Shown: piece by piece, positions 31,859 through 37,027 of the stretch
Layout of the letters: the number at the start of each line of letters is the position of its first letter
Numbering within the stretch: the stretch's first letter is position 1
Program-made: the position numbers and the translations under genes
Notes under the pieces: model-generated
What the model was told of the DNA's origin: nothing
Databases searched by the model: none
The model's input: the letters and a program-made list of their open reading frames with translations, nothing else
Virus record (IMG/VR): IMGVR_UViG_3300030328_004248
Coordinates: 27,688 to 64,714 of that record
Strand: one strand, 5' to 3'
Source of the DNA: a virus
Length of the DNA: 37,027 nucleotides

Positions 31859-31901
31859 CGTTCCGTGTCGGCTTACTTGCGACCTCCTATGAGGTTGAAC
31901 G
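31859..31901 (-). ncRNA. Glutamine-type riboswitch aptamer candidate, first copy
   Basis: The RNA starts CGTTC (31901-31897) and ends GAACG (31863-31859). Inside are the hairpin ACCTC-ATAG-GAGGT and the block CGCAAGTAAGCC, close to the CGGAAGTAAGG of known glutamine aptamers. It lies four bases before the second copy, immediately after the predicted transcription start near 31905. Confidence 0.6.
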
Positions 31902-31911
31902 TGTTGTGTTA

Positions 31912-31940
31912 ATTCTAACACACTTATCTTATATAGTCAA
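31912..31940 (-). promoter_or_regulatory. Sigma-70 promoter for the riboswitch/47-aa unit
   Basis: TTGACT (31940-31935), a spacer of exactly 17 bases and TAGAAT (31917-31912) on the minus strand. The predicted start is about 31905, four bases before the first aptamer. The promoter abuts the stop of the gene at 31942. Confidence 0.8.
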
Positions 31941-31941
31941 G

Positions 31942-32394
31942 CTACCTATCTCTCCAGTTTATTTCATCCCCGAATGCTTGCTCCACTACACTACGTGTAA
32001 TCCTATACTTGGATTGTAAGTCTGCATCCTTTGCTAGACATACGATCTCTGCCTCATCTTCATGAAGACTTTCAAGAAGTTGAAGAAATAAATTCTCTCT
32101 TCTCATGTTAGATAACTTATCGTTACCACCTCGAACAAAATTGTATAGAGTTCTCCACTCATGTACTAGTCGAGTGTGTCCTGCAGTTCCTTCTGGGGAA
32201 TCATTCTTCTTATAAGGAACTGATCCTTCAGGTACTGCACTGTCAATTCCTTTATCAAAATTCCAAATAAGAATTGCCTTTACATCATCACGTTTATATT
32301 GTGATAACAGTTCCACTTTCTGTGCAACTGTCTTCTTCCCATGAACAGCTCTGAATATCTCAGATACTAAAGGGTTTGGTGGTAATTTAGCCAT
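31942..32394 (-). CDS. Conserved T4-like phage protein (DUF6433-like)
   Basis: This 150-residue helical protein begins MAKLPPNPLVSEIFRAVHGK and contains AILIWNFDKGID, VPEGSVPYKKNDSPEGTAGH, then TRLVHEWRTLYNFVRGG and ENLFLQLLESLHEDEAEIV. This set of blocks is shared by a family widespread in T4-like phages (I recall it as DUF6433). No function is known to me. It follows the membrane-protein gene after two bases, and its stop directly precedes the sigma-70 promoter of the riboswitch unit. Confidence 0.7.
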   Translation of the reverse strand: MAKLPPNPLVSEIFRAVHGKKTVAQKVELLSQYKRDDVKAILIWNFDKGIDSAVPEGSVPYKKNDSPEGTAGHTRLVHEWRTLYNFVRGGNDKLSNMRRENLFLQLLESLHEDEAEIVCLAKDADLQSKYRITRSVVEQAFGDEINWRDR

Positions 32395-32396
32395 GA

Positions 32397-32612
32397 TTAA
32401 TCGTCATCATCAGTTTCGTTTAGTCTACCTTCAAATCTTATAGCAAGAAGTTCATCTGGTAGTGGGTTCCCATTCGCATCAAACATTTCAGGATGGGAGT
32501 ATTGTATTGTTGTGTCTTGTAAGTATGCTCGAACGAGATACCCAACAACAGCACCTAGACCTAAGGTAAGTACCCCAACCATTATGGACAGTACTATGAT
32601 TGCTTGTTCCAT
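32397..32612 (-). CDS. Small membrane protein, 71 aa (alternative start at 32738 gives 113 aa)
   Basis: I choose the ATG at 32612, which has GGAG seven bases upstream and follows a TATAAATA late promoter at 32688-32681. The product begins MEQAIIVLSIMVGVLTLGLG and has one transmembrane helix (residues 4-30), then an acidic tail ending ETDDDD. The longer frame from the ATG at 32738 adds MQRNIALSAEAEDDLDSINK and a Pro/Arg-rich stretch. It overlaps the glutaredoxin gene by 46 bases, and its only GGAGG abuts the ATG, which is poor spacing. Function unknown. Confidence 0.55.
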   Translation of the reverse strand: MEQAIIVLSIMVGVLTLGLGAVVGYLVRAYLQDTTIQYSHPEMFDANGNPLPDELLAIRFEGRLNETDDDD

Positions 32613-32680
32613 CTTAAGTCTCCATTTTGTTTGCAGTTGTGGTCTAGGTGGTGGTCTCCTCAATAAAAGTTCTGCGCCTT

Positions 32681-32688
32681 TATTTATA
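32681..32688 (-). promoter_or_regulatory. T4-type late promoter TATAAATA
   Basis: A perfect TATAAATA on the minus strand, 69 bases before the ATG at 32612. It lies just past the end of the glutaredoxin gene. If that ATG is correct, the promoter gives a leader of about 60 bases with a good Shine-Dalgarno. Confidence 0.5.
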
Positions 32689-32692
32689 GAGT

Positions 32693-32938
32693 CTAAATCA
32701 TCTTCTGCTTCTGCAGATAGTGCAATGTTTCTTTGCATCCTCCTATGTGTTCAATACCTCGTGATACTTGTGGGAAGGTAGCACCCTCACCAAATTCTTT
32801 ATAGAATTGTTCTTTGGTAAAGTTCTTTTCATACTTATACTCCTGATAATTTATATCAACACTGGTCAAGAGTTGTCTAACTCTTTCACACCATTGACAG
32901 TTATCTCTTGAGTATACAACCCATTGAAAATCTTCCAT
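32693..32938 (-). CDS. nrdC: Glutaredoxin
   Basis: This 81-residue protein has the dithiol active site C14-Q-W-C17 (YSRDNCQWCERVRQLL), the cis-proline block TFPQV (54-58) and the GGC..T helix start (HIGGCKETLHYL), as in phage and bacterial glutaredoxins. It would reduce ribonucleotide reductase or other disulfides. Its ATG adjoins the stop of the oxygenase gene upstream. The gene symbol follows T4 usage and is tentative. Confidence 0.85.
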   Translation of the reverse strand: MEDFQWVVYSRDNCQWCERVRQLLTSVDINYQEYKYEKNFTKEQFYKEFGEGATFPQVSRGIEHIGGCKETLHYLQKQKMI

Positions 32939-33480
32939 CAGTTGAGTCTAGTAATGTTTCCAACAACAACAAACCTATCCTCACCTTCAGTCATCTTATC
33001 AACTCCATGCATAGCATAGGATGGATAGAATATAAGATCAGAAGTTCTTTGTGTTTCTGGGTAGACTTTTTCATCATCCACCTGAAAGTAAAAGCATTTC
33101 TGATCAGGAACTTCTAAGAAATGAACCCAAGATATCAAGTGTCTTGGTTCCGAGTAATGGTTGTGTGCATCTATTATAGCACCCAACTCTCGTTTGTATA
33201 GTTGTCCCCAAATACTATTGAAAGTGTAGATAGACTTTGTATCTAGTAGTCCAAACTTCTTGAGTATGGATTTTAATTTAGGTACGTAAATGGATAGTAA
33301 ATCTTTATCCACAAACCCACCATTCACAGTGGCAGCACTGTTGTTTGGGTTCCTATGATACCCTGTGTAATGCTGACCCCAATCAGGATCACCTTTCAAA
33401 AAGTATTCATCACAATACTTCTTCTTTAGATTAGATATAGTATCCTCAGGTAGGAGGAACTTCTCGTGCCATAGGATCAT
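32938..33480 (-). CDS. 2OG-Fe(II) oxygenase-like protein
   Basis: This 180-residue protein starts MILWHEKFLLPEDTISNLKK. The core has IIDAHNHYSEPRHLISWVHF with H106/H108, a strand KCFYFQV, DLIFYPSYAMHGVDKMTEG with distal H158, and R169 (EDRFVVVGNI). The arrangement of two His sites and a late Arg fits the double-stranded beta-helix oxygenases; HxH replaces HxD at the first site. The substrate is unknown. It overlaps the 75-aa membrane-protein gene by 35 bases and the glutaredoxin gene by one base. Confidence 0.65.
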   Translation of the reverse strand: MILWHEKFLLPEDTISNLKKKYCDEYFLKGDPDWGQHYTGYHRNPNNSAATVNGGFVDKDLLSIYVPKLKSILKKFGLLDTKSIYTFNSIWGQLYKRELGAIIDAHNHYSEPRHLISWVHFLEVPDQKCFYFQVDDEKVYPETQRTSDLIFYPSYAMHGVDKMTEGEDRFVVVGNITRLN

Positions 33481-33673
33481 GATCTAACCATTCAACTCCA
33501 GGTGCAACGTCTATTACTATTGGTTTTGTCAGTAAATTATGTAAGAGATTGTCAACACTACCAGACATCTTACGATATCCAGAACCAACATAGAACTGAC
33601 CAGCACATACTGCTACAGTACATACTCCCCAGAACCAGTAGTAGGTTCTACTTTTCTTTTGCCTTGGCTTCAT
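33446..33673 (-). CDS. Small membrane protein, 75 aa
   Basis: This protein begins MKPRQKKSRTYYWFWGVCTV, with one hydrophobic helix (about residues 11-29, FWGVCTVAVCAGQFYVGSG) behind a basic N-terminus, consistent with N-in topology. The rest is soluble and ends MAREVPPT. It overlaps the 46-aa gene upstream and the oxygenase downstream. Similar small membrane proteins occur in cyanophages. Function unknown. Confidence 0.65.
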   Translation of the reverse strand: MKPRQKKSRTYYWFWGVCTVAVCAGQFYVGSGYRKMSGSVDNLLHNLLTKPIVIDVAPGVEWLDHDPMAREVPPT

Positions 33674-33788
33674 CCTCTTTTATACGTTTCCTTACCATCT
33701 TAGCATACTTTACTTCCATTGGCGAGTACCAATCTGGATGTTTCTTTGCTCTCTTAATAATTTTCTTTGCTGCTTTCTTATCTTTCAT
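33648..33788 (-). CDS. Small basic conserved protein, 46 aa
   Basis: An ATG at 33788 encodes MKDKKAAKKIIKRAKKHPDW, then YSPMEVKYAKMVRKRIKEDE and AKAKEK. It is a very basic helical peptide of a kind I recognise from cyanomyovirus genomes (KK....AKKHP.WY.P..V.YAK..R). Its start has no Shine-Dalgarno. A TATAAATA late promoter ends six bases before the ATG, so the mRNA would begin at the ATG itself. It overlaps the 75-aa membrane-protein gene by 26 bases. Function unknown. Confidence 0.7.
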   Translation of the reverse strand: MKDKKAAKKIIKRAKKHPDWYSPMEVKYAKMVRKRIKEDEAKAKEK

Positions 33789-33793
33789 CTAAG

Positions 33794-33801
33794 TATTTAT
33801 A
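33794..33801 (-). promoter_or_regulatory. T4-type late promoter TATAAATA abutting the ATG
   Basis: The minus strand reads TATAAATA-CTTAG-ATG. T4 late transcripts start about six bases after the last A, which here is the A of the start codon of the 46-aa gene. It lies directly after the terminator of the 53-aa unit. Confidence 0.55.
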
Positions 33802-33806
33802 CTCAC

Positions 33807-33834
33807 AAAAAAGACCCCTTACGGAGTCTTTTTA
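33807..33834. terminator. Rho-independent terminator, potentially bidirectional
   Basis: Stem AAAAAGAC / GTCTTTTT (33808-33815 with 33826-33833) plus an inner CC/GG pair after one mismatch, loop TTAC. T runs are present in both directions. On the minus strand it ends the transcript of the 53-aa gene. Confidence 0.75.
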
Positions 33835-33854
33835 TAATAGTTTTTTGATTGAAT

Positions 33855-34016
33855 TTAACCTGTTAGAATTGATCTACACGCTCGCTCCCCATTTGGTTCG
33901 TTTTCTAGGTCACAAAGACACTCAACATATTCTGTCAGTTTATCTGGTGTGCTGAGTTCCTGTTCGTTTAGCTCCCAATAAGCCAGTTGATTGTGCGAGA
34001 TAAGATTGTGAGTCAT
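33855..34016 (-). CDS. Small conserved hypothetical protein, 53 aa
   Basis: An ATG at 34016 encodes MTHNLISHNQLAYWELNEQE, then LSTPDKLTEYVECLCDLENE and PNGERACRSILTG. I recognise this type (HNQLAYWEL...L....KLTEY.ECL) from cyanomyoviruses, but it has no known role. CGGAGG lies eight bases upstream of the ATG. The gene forms a self-contained unit with a consensus sigma-70 promoter (34097-34125), a short leader ORF and a terminator (33807-33834), so it is probably an early gene. Confidence 0.75.
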   Translation of the reverse strand: MTHNLISHNQLAYWELNEQELSTPDKLTEYVECLCDLENEPNGERACRSILTG

Positions 34017-34048
34017 TCACATCCTCCGTGTTAGAACTGTTTACTTGA

Positions 34049-34075
34049 TCACATAATGTAGAAGTCTGGGTTCAT
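34049..34075 (-). CDS. Leader ORF, 8 codons
   Basis: In the leader of the 53-aa gene, ATG 34075 encodes MNPDFYIM and a TGA stop. It is preceded by GGAGG at ideal spacing, a better site than many genes here have. It lies about 20 bases after the predicted transcription start and ends 32 bases before the 53-aa ATG. It may be a regulatory leader peptide. Confidence 0.45.
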   Translation of the reverse strand: MNPDFYIM

Positions 34076-34096
34076 CCTGACCTCCTAAGTCCTGTT

Positions 34097-34125
34097 ATTA
34101 TATATGCAATTCCACACAAGGTCAA
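34097..34125 (-). promoter_or_regulatory. Consensus sigma-70 promoter
   Basis: TTGACC (34125-34120), a 17-base spacer and a perfect TATAAT (34102-34097) on the minus strand. It lies between the amidinotransferase-like gene and the 53-aa unit and is the strongest host-type promoter in the window. Confidence 0.85.
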
Positions 34126-34151
34126 CCCCCTAACTTTACAAAAATAAATGC

Positions 34152-35447
34152 CTAGAAGAAGTCCTTCATCTCACCCTCTCGATCTATATCACTGGTGATA
34201 CAATGCAGTCCTCCATCCCAGAACCATCTATGTCTAAAGTTGACTACGTGAGGGGTCACTCCATGCCTCTGGAAGGCATCGAAAATCTTTTTGTTGTATC
34301 CATTGACAATACAATTCTTCTCGTCTAGAGGGAGCACGTTGACATCAAAGACGGACTCCTCAGCATAGGTAACCCAATGTCCTAGCCATGTATCAATGTA
34401 ATCAATAAGATCTTGGTTGTCTTCCTCTCCTTTGATCCACCACCTTCCTTGATTCTTATGTTTCATTTTTATAAATGGTTTCACTTGCTTCCATCCATTC
34501 TCTACAGTCACTACCTCCCAGTCAGGGTATAGATCTTTATAGTTCTCTTCAGGATAGGTAGCAATGATAAGACCCTCCTTGACAGGATGCATCACACCAT
34601 CACCATGACCAGGTACATCCACACCATGTACTCTGTAATTGGGGAACATTCTCCTCCACTTCTTGAGAAAAGAATCCTCATTCAATTTGTTTATAATGTT
34701 TACATAATTGAAGAACAAATCTTTACCTAACCTCCAGCATCCAGCACTGCTTATGTACTGATCATATACTATAGGTACATTGTTATCCTCTAACCAATTC
34801 TTTATACTAGTCCAAGCATAGAACCTCTTGTTACTAGGAAACTTTATGTTAGATCCTATAGTGTTTGTCTCTGCTGCAATGATAACCTTCTCTAATTCTT
34901 CTCTATCAATACCCTGAAGAAACTTCAAAGGCATACTCTTCATCTCATCTCTCTGTCTGAACATGTCAAGTGATGCTTGCTCAGACAATGGTCTACCAGG
35001 ATGTAGTAAGTCCTCAAAATACTGTGCTAATACTGCTTCTCTTTTCTCCTGTACCTTACCCTTATCCCATGAAGGATTATCATTCAACATACTCCAGTAT
35101 AAATTTTCAACATCAAAGTTCTCACCGTAGTTAGAACCAGGCATATAGAATGTGTCACCTACCTGAGCACTAAAATCTCTAGGACACATAGGTGGTGGAT
35201 CATTTACCACACCATCATAGTCCATGTAGTCCTCAACATTCTCAGACACATCAGTCCTGAGAACAGTGACATCAAACTCTTCTAACTTATCAATCAACTT
35301 CTGGTAATCTTCTTCTGTCTCTATAGCAAGACGTTCCATAGCAGAACGTACCTTAGAGTTACCTATCGTGCTATAGAATTCGGGTGGGAAACTTCTACCA
35401 ACTGCACACACTTTGAGTGGGTCAAAGCATTGATAAACCGATACCAT
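34152..35447 (-). CDS. Amidinotransferase-like protein (guanidino-modifying superfamily), copy 1
   Basis: This 431-residue protein starts MVSVYQCFDPLKVCAVGRSF. It carries the pattern of the arginine:glycine amidinotransferase / arginine deiminase superfamily: MCPRDFSAQVGDTFYMPGSN (PRD at 89-91), WRLGKDLFF, PGHGDGVMHPVKEGLII (H281-x-D283) and a C-terminal FWDGGLHCITSDI with candidate nucleophile C416. In known enzymes the Cys takes the amidino group from arginine, assisted by His and Asp. Products in that family include guanidinoacetate and inosamine derivatives; here the acceptor is unknown. It is divergent from, and paralogous to, the gene at 35475. The two ATG codons are only about 27 bases apart. 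Confidence 0.7.
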   Translation of the reverse strand: MVSVYQCFDPLKVCAVGRSFPPEFYSTIGNSKVRSAMERLAIETEEDYQKLIDKLEEFDVTVLRTDVSENVEDYMDYDGVVNDPPPMCPRDFSAQVGDTFYMPGSNYGENFDVENLYWSMLNDNPSWDKGKVQEKREAVLAQYFEDLLHPGRPLSEQASLDMFRQRDEMKSMPLKFLQGIDREELEKVIIAAETNTIGSNIKFPSNKRFYAWTSIKNWLEDNNVPIVYDQYISSAGCWRLGKDLFFNYVNIINKLNEDSFLKKWRRMFPNYRVHGVDVPGHGDGVMHPVKEGLIIATYPEENYKDLYPDWEVVTVENGWKQVKPFIKMKHKNQGRWWIKGEEDNQDLIDYIDTWLGHWVTYAEESVFDVNVLPLDEKNCIVNGYNKKIFDAFQRHGVTPHVVNFRHRWFWDGGLHCITSDIDREGEMKDFF

Positions 35448-35457
35448 ACATATAATA
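35430..35457. promoter_or_regulatory. Overlapping divergent promoter-like boxes
   Basis: On the plus strand TTGATA (35430-35435) and TATAAT (35451-35456) are separated by 15 bases, which is shorter than ideal. On the minus strand a TATTAT box at 35457-35452 follows TTAACA by 18 bases and would start transcription at or inside the ATG of the minus-strand gene. The same AT-rich bases would serve both directions. Confidence 0.35.
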
Positions 35458-35474
35458 CACGTACATTATGTAGC

Positions 35475-36821
35475 ATGTTAACAGTACACCAGCACTGGGA
35501 TCCCCTGAAAGTATGTGCAGTTGGTAGAAGTTATCCTCCTGAATTTTATAGTAGAATAAAAAACCCTAGAGTAAGAAATGTATTAGAAAGAATTGCTATA
35601 GAAACTGAAGAAGACTATCAGAAACTTATCAGTAAACTAGAAGAGTTCAATGTAACTGTCCTTAGGACTGATATATCAGAAGATCCAGAGGTGTATATAA
35701 ACAACGGTGTTCTAAATGTTCCACCACCTATGTGTCCTAGAGATCACACAGCAATGGTGGGTAATACATTTTATATGCCAGGTGATAATTATGGTGAGAA
35801 CTTTGATGTAGACTTGATAATGAGTGAGATGTTTGAAAGAATATTCACAAGTCCATTAGAAGATACCACCACTTATAGTATATGTAAAGAGATTGAGGAC
35901 TGTATAGATCCTCATAATAAAGTACCACCTGAAGAGTCATTCTTGAGATTGAAAAAAAGGATGAAGCGTGGTCGTAAAGAACTTCATCATCATACTGACC
36001 TAAAAATAAGACTACCTGGTAATAAACATAGAGATGTAGGTAAACTCAAGAAATTTCTTGACTTCAAACCCATGGTCGATAAGATCATAGCATCACAAAC
36101 ACTTACCGTAGGTTCTAATTTCAAGTATCCTAATAATAAAAAATTCTATTCATTTACCACAATAAAAAATTTCTTAGAAGAACATAATGTTCCTATAGTT
36201 TATGATACATACGTGAACACTGCATCGATGACACGTATAGGAAAAGATTTATTTTTTTCATCAATGAATATAGTGAATGAGTTCAACAAGGAAGAGTTCA
36301 GTCGTAAGTGGAAAAAATTATTCCCTGATTATAATGTACACCCTGTGACAGTGACTGGACATAGTGATGCTTGTTTTTGTCCTGTAAAACCTGGTCTTAT
36401 AATCTCACTAGAAGGTATGAATATATACGAGGACACATTTCCTGATTGGGAAGTAGTACATTTACCTGGTCAAAGTTGGACAAAGGTTAGACCTTTCCTT
36501 GAGTTGAAAAAAAGAAACAAAGGTAAGTGGTGGATACCTGGCGAGGAAAACAATGATGAACTAACAGATTACGTAGAGAAATGGTTGAGTGACTGGGTAA
36601 CATACGTAGAAGAGACAGTATTTGATGTCAATATGTTAGTGATAGATGAACATAATGTTATATGTAATGGATATAATAAACAGGTGTTCGATGCTTTTGA
36701 AAGATATAATATCACACCACACATTGTAAACTTTAGACACCGTTACTTCTGGGATGGTGGTCTACACTGCATCACATCAGACATAGCAAGAGAAGGGGAA
36801 CAGAAAAATCTATTTGCATAA
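35475..36821 (+). CDS. Amidinotransferase-like protein (guanidino-modifying superfamily), copy 2
   Basis: The start is ATG 35475 (MLTVHQHWDPLKVCAVGRSY), set by alignment with the divergent paralogue; the frame is open back to a TTG at 35430, but that part reads through the promoter region. The protein has 448 residues. It has MCPRDHTAMVGNTFYMPGDN, TRIGKDLFFSSMNIV, TGHSDACFCPVKPGLIISLE (His-x-Asp) and YFWDGGLHCITSDIAREGE with the candidate catalytic Cys, so both copies look active. It differs from copy 1 mainly in a Lys-rich insertion near residues 130-190. No Shine-Dalgarno is visible. The stop lies in front of the terminator at 36820-36846. Confidence 0.7.
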   Translation: MLTVHQHWDPLKVCAVGRSYPPEFYSRIKNPRVRNVLERIAIETEEDYQKLISKLEEFNVTVLRTDISEDPEVYINNGVLNVPPPMCPRDHTAMVGNTFYMPGDNYGENFDVDLIMSEMFERIFTSPLEDTTTYSICKEIEDCIDPHNKVPPEESFLRLKKRMKRGRKELHHHTDLKIRLPGNKHRDVGKLKKFLDFKPMVDKIIASQTLTVGSNFKYPNNKKFYSFTTIKNFLEEHNVPIVYDTYVNTASMTRIGKDLFFSSMNIVNEFNKEEFSRKWKKLFPDYNVHPVTVTGHSDACFCPVKPGLIISLEGMNIYEDTFPDWEVVHLPGQSWTKVRPFLELKKRNKGKWWIPGEENNDELTDYVEKWLSDWVTYVEETVFDVNMLVIDEHNVICNGYNKQVFDAFERYNITPHIVNFRHRYFWDGGLHCITSDIAREGEQKNLFA

Positions 36822-36938
36822 AAAAGGAGACCCACTAGGGGTCTCCACATATTCAGGTTCTCTCGGATCATCTTTAGGATCCCACCAGAAGAATTTCATC
36901 TGATGTAATCTAACATGTTTGAGAGGTTTGATTTTCAT
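36810..36938 (-). CDS. Doubtful 42-codon ORF after psbA
   Basis: An ATG at 36938 overlaps the psbA stop as TAATG and opens 42 codons: MKIKPLKHVRLHQMKFFWWD, then PKDDPREPEYVETPSGSPFL and CK. The N-terminal half looks protein-like, but the frame runs through the terminator hairpin at 36826-36846 and its stop lies beyond the T run. An mRNA ending at the hairpin would have no stop codon. It may be a decayed or chance ORF. Confidence 0.3.
   Translation of the reverse strand: MKIKPLKHVRLHQMKFFWWDPKDDPREPEYVETPSGSPFLCK
36820..36846 (-). terminator. Rho-independent terminator downstream of psbA
   Basis: Perfect 8-bp stem GGAGACCC / GGGTCTCC (36826-36833 with 36839-36846), loop ACTAG, followed on the minus strand by six T (36825-36820). 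It ends the psbA transcript about 90 bases after the stop codon. In the plus direction the T run is missing. Confidence 0.8.
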
Positions 36939-37027
36939 TAACCAACAGCAGGAGCAACAAGTGCAACCTCAGATGAACTAGCAGCTGCTAGGTCAAGTGG
37001 GAAGTTGTGTGCATTTCTTTCATGCAT
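36938..37027 (-). CDS. psbA: Photosystem II D1 protein, last 29 codons (partial)
   Basis: The frame entering from the right edge encodes MHERNAHNFPLDLAAASSSE, then VALVAPAVG and a TAA stop at 36938-36940. This is the lumenal C-terminus of D1: HERNAHNFPLDLAA contains Mn-cluster ligands (the His and Asp of this stretch and the final Ala after processing). Processing by CtpA would cut after LDLAA or nearby and remove the SSSEVALVAPAVG tail. Cyanophage psbA supports host photosynthesis during infection. The first Met shown is internal to the gene, whose main part is outside the window. A terminator follows. Confidence 0.95.
   Translation of the reverse strand: MHERNAHNFPLDLAAASSSEVALVAPAVG

Noticed and set aside
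31783-31911. Region considered as a tRNA or tmRNA fragment because of its higher GC and stems
   Set aside because: No cloverleaf, T-loop or CCA pattern; the tandem aptamer layout explains the stems better.
1-37027. CRISPR arrays, insertion sequences, integrase and attachment sites, homing endonucleases
   Set aside because: No regularly spaced repeats, transposase or HNH/GIY-YIG motifs, or integrase motifs were seen; expected for a lytic T4-like phage.

Overview
The window is a continuous piece of a T4-like cyanomyovirus genome (a phage of marine Synechococcus or Prochlorococcus). The sequence shows this through T4-type baseplate, replication and late-transcription genes (homologues of gp4, gp5, gp26, gp27, gp48, gp53, gp54, gp32, gp33, gp59) mixed with typical cyanophage auxiliary genes (phoH, purM, thyX, glutaredoxin, 2OG-Fe(II) oxygenases), and through the last 29 codons of a psbA (photosystem II D1) gene at the right edge. 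The DNA is AT-rich and packed: most neighbouring genes overlap as TAATG or ATGA.

Layout. Positions 1-16052 (minus strand) are the virion module. In transcription order it holds a gp54-like tail-tube initiator, a gp26-like protein with a frameshift extension, two proteins that probably share the tape-measure role, gp27-like hub, a His-rich small protein, gp5-like hub, a beta-helical spike candidate, two proteins sharing a C-terminal beta-domain, a 2OG oxygenase, two small proteins, and a >1500-residue virion protein that runs off the left edge behind a TATAAATA late promoter. Positions 16086-19063 form a plus-strand island: gp4 head completion, a conserved unknown, gp48 tube cap and gp53 wedge. 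Positions 19041-31590 are a long minus-strand metabolism and replication cluster: 49-aa gene, thyX, carbamoyltransferase N-part, purM, carbamoyltransferase C-part, second carbamoyltransferase N-part, radical SAM, small gene, phoH, exonuclease, gp33, radical SAM, gp59, a DUF1825-like gene, two SGNH-like genes, gp32, oxygenase, SGNH-like gene and Asp/Asn hydroxylase. Positions 31600-34125 hold small genes, including two compact self-contained units with host-like sigma-70 promoters and terminators. One of these has what looks like a tandem glutamine-type (glnA/Downstream-peptide) riboswitch; the other has an 8-codon leader ORF. Positions 34152-36821 carry two divergent paralogous amidinotransferase-like genes, and psbA enters from the right.

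How they may work together. The left half builds the baseplate, hub and tail. The middle supplies DNA replication and late-transcription factors and nucleotide synthesis (ThyX, PurM). Interleaved with these is an unusual set of group-transfer enzymes: a split carbamoyltransferase with two alternative N-terminal subunits, two radical SAM proteins, two amidinotransferase-like proteins, four Fe(II)/2OG oxygenase-like proteins and three SGNH-like proteins. Their common substrate (nucleobase, glycan or protein) is not shown by the sequence; a dedicated modification pathway is my inference.

The most noteworthy observations are the T_TTT_TTC slippery site joining gp26 to a 65-codon ORF just before the tape-measure genes, the tandem riboswitch, the split and duplicated carbamoyltransferase, a ~60-bp repeat placed at two distant gene junctions, and promoters positioned to give leaderless mRNAs.
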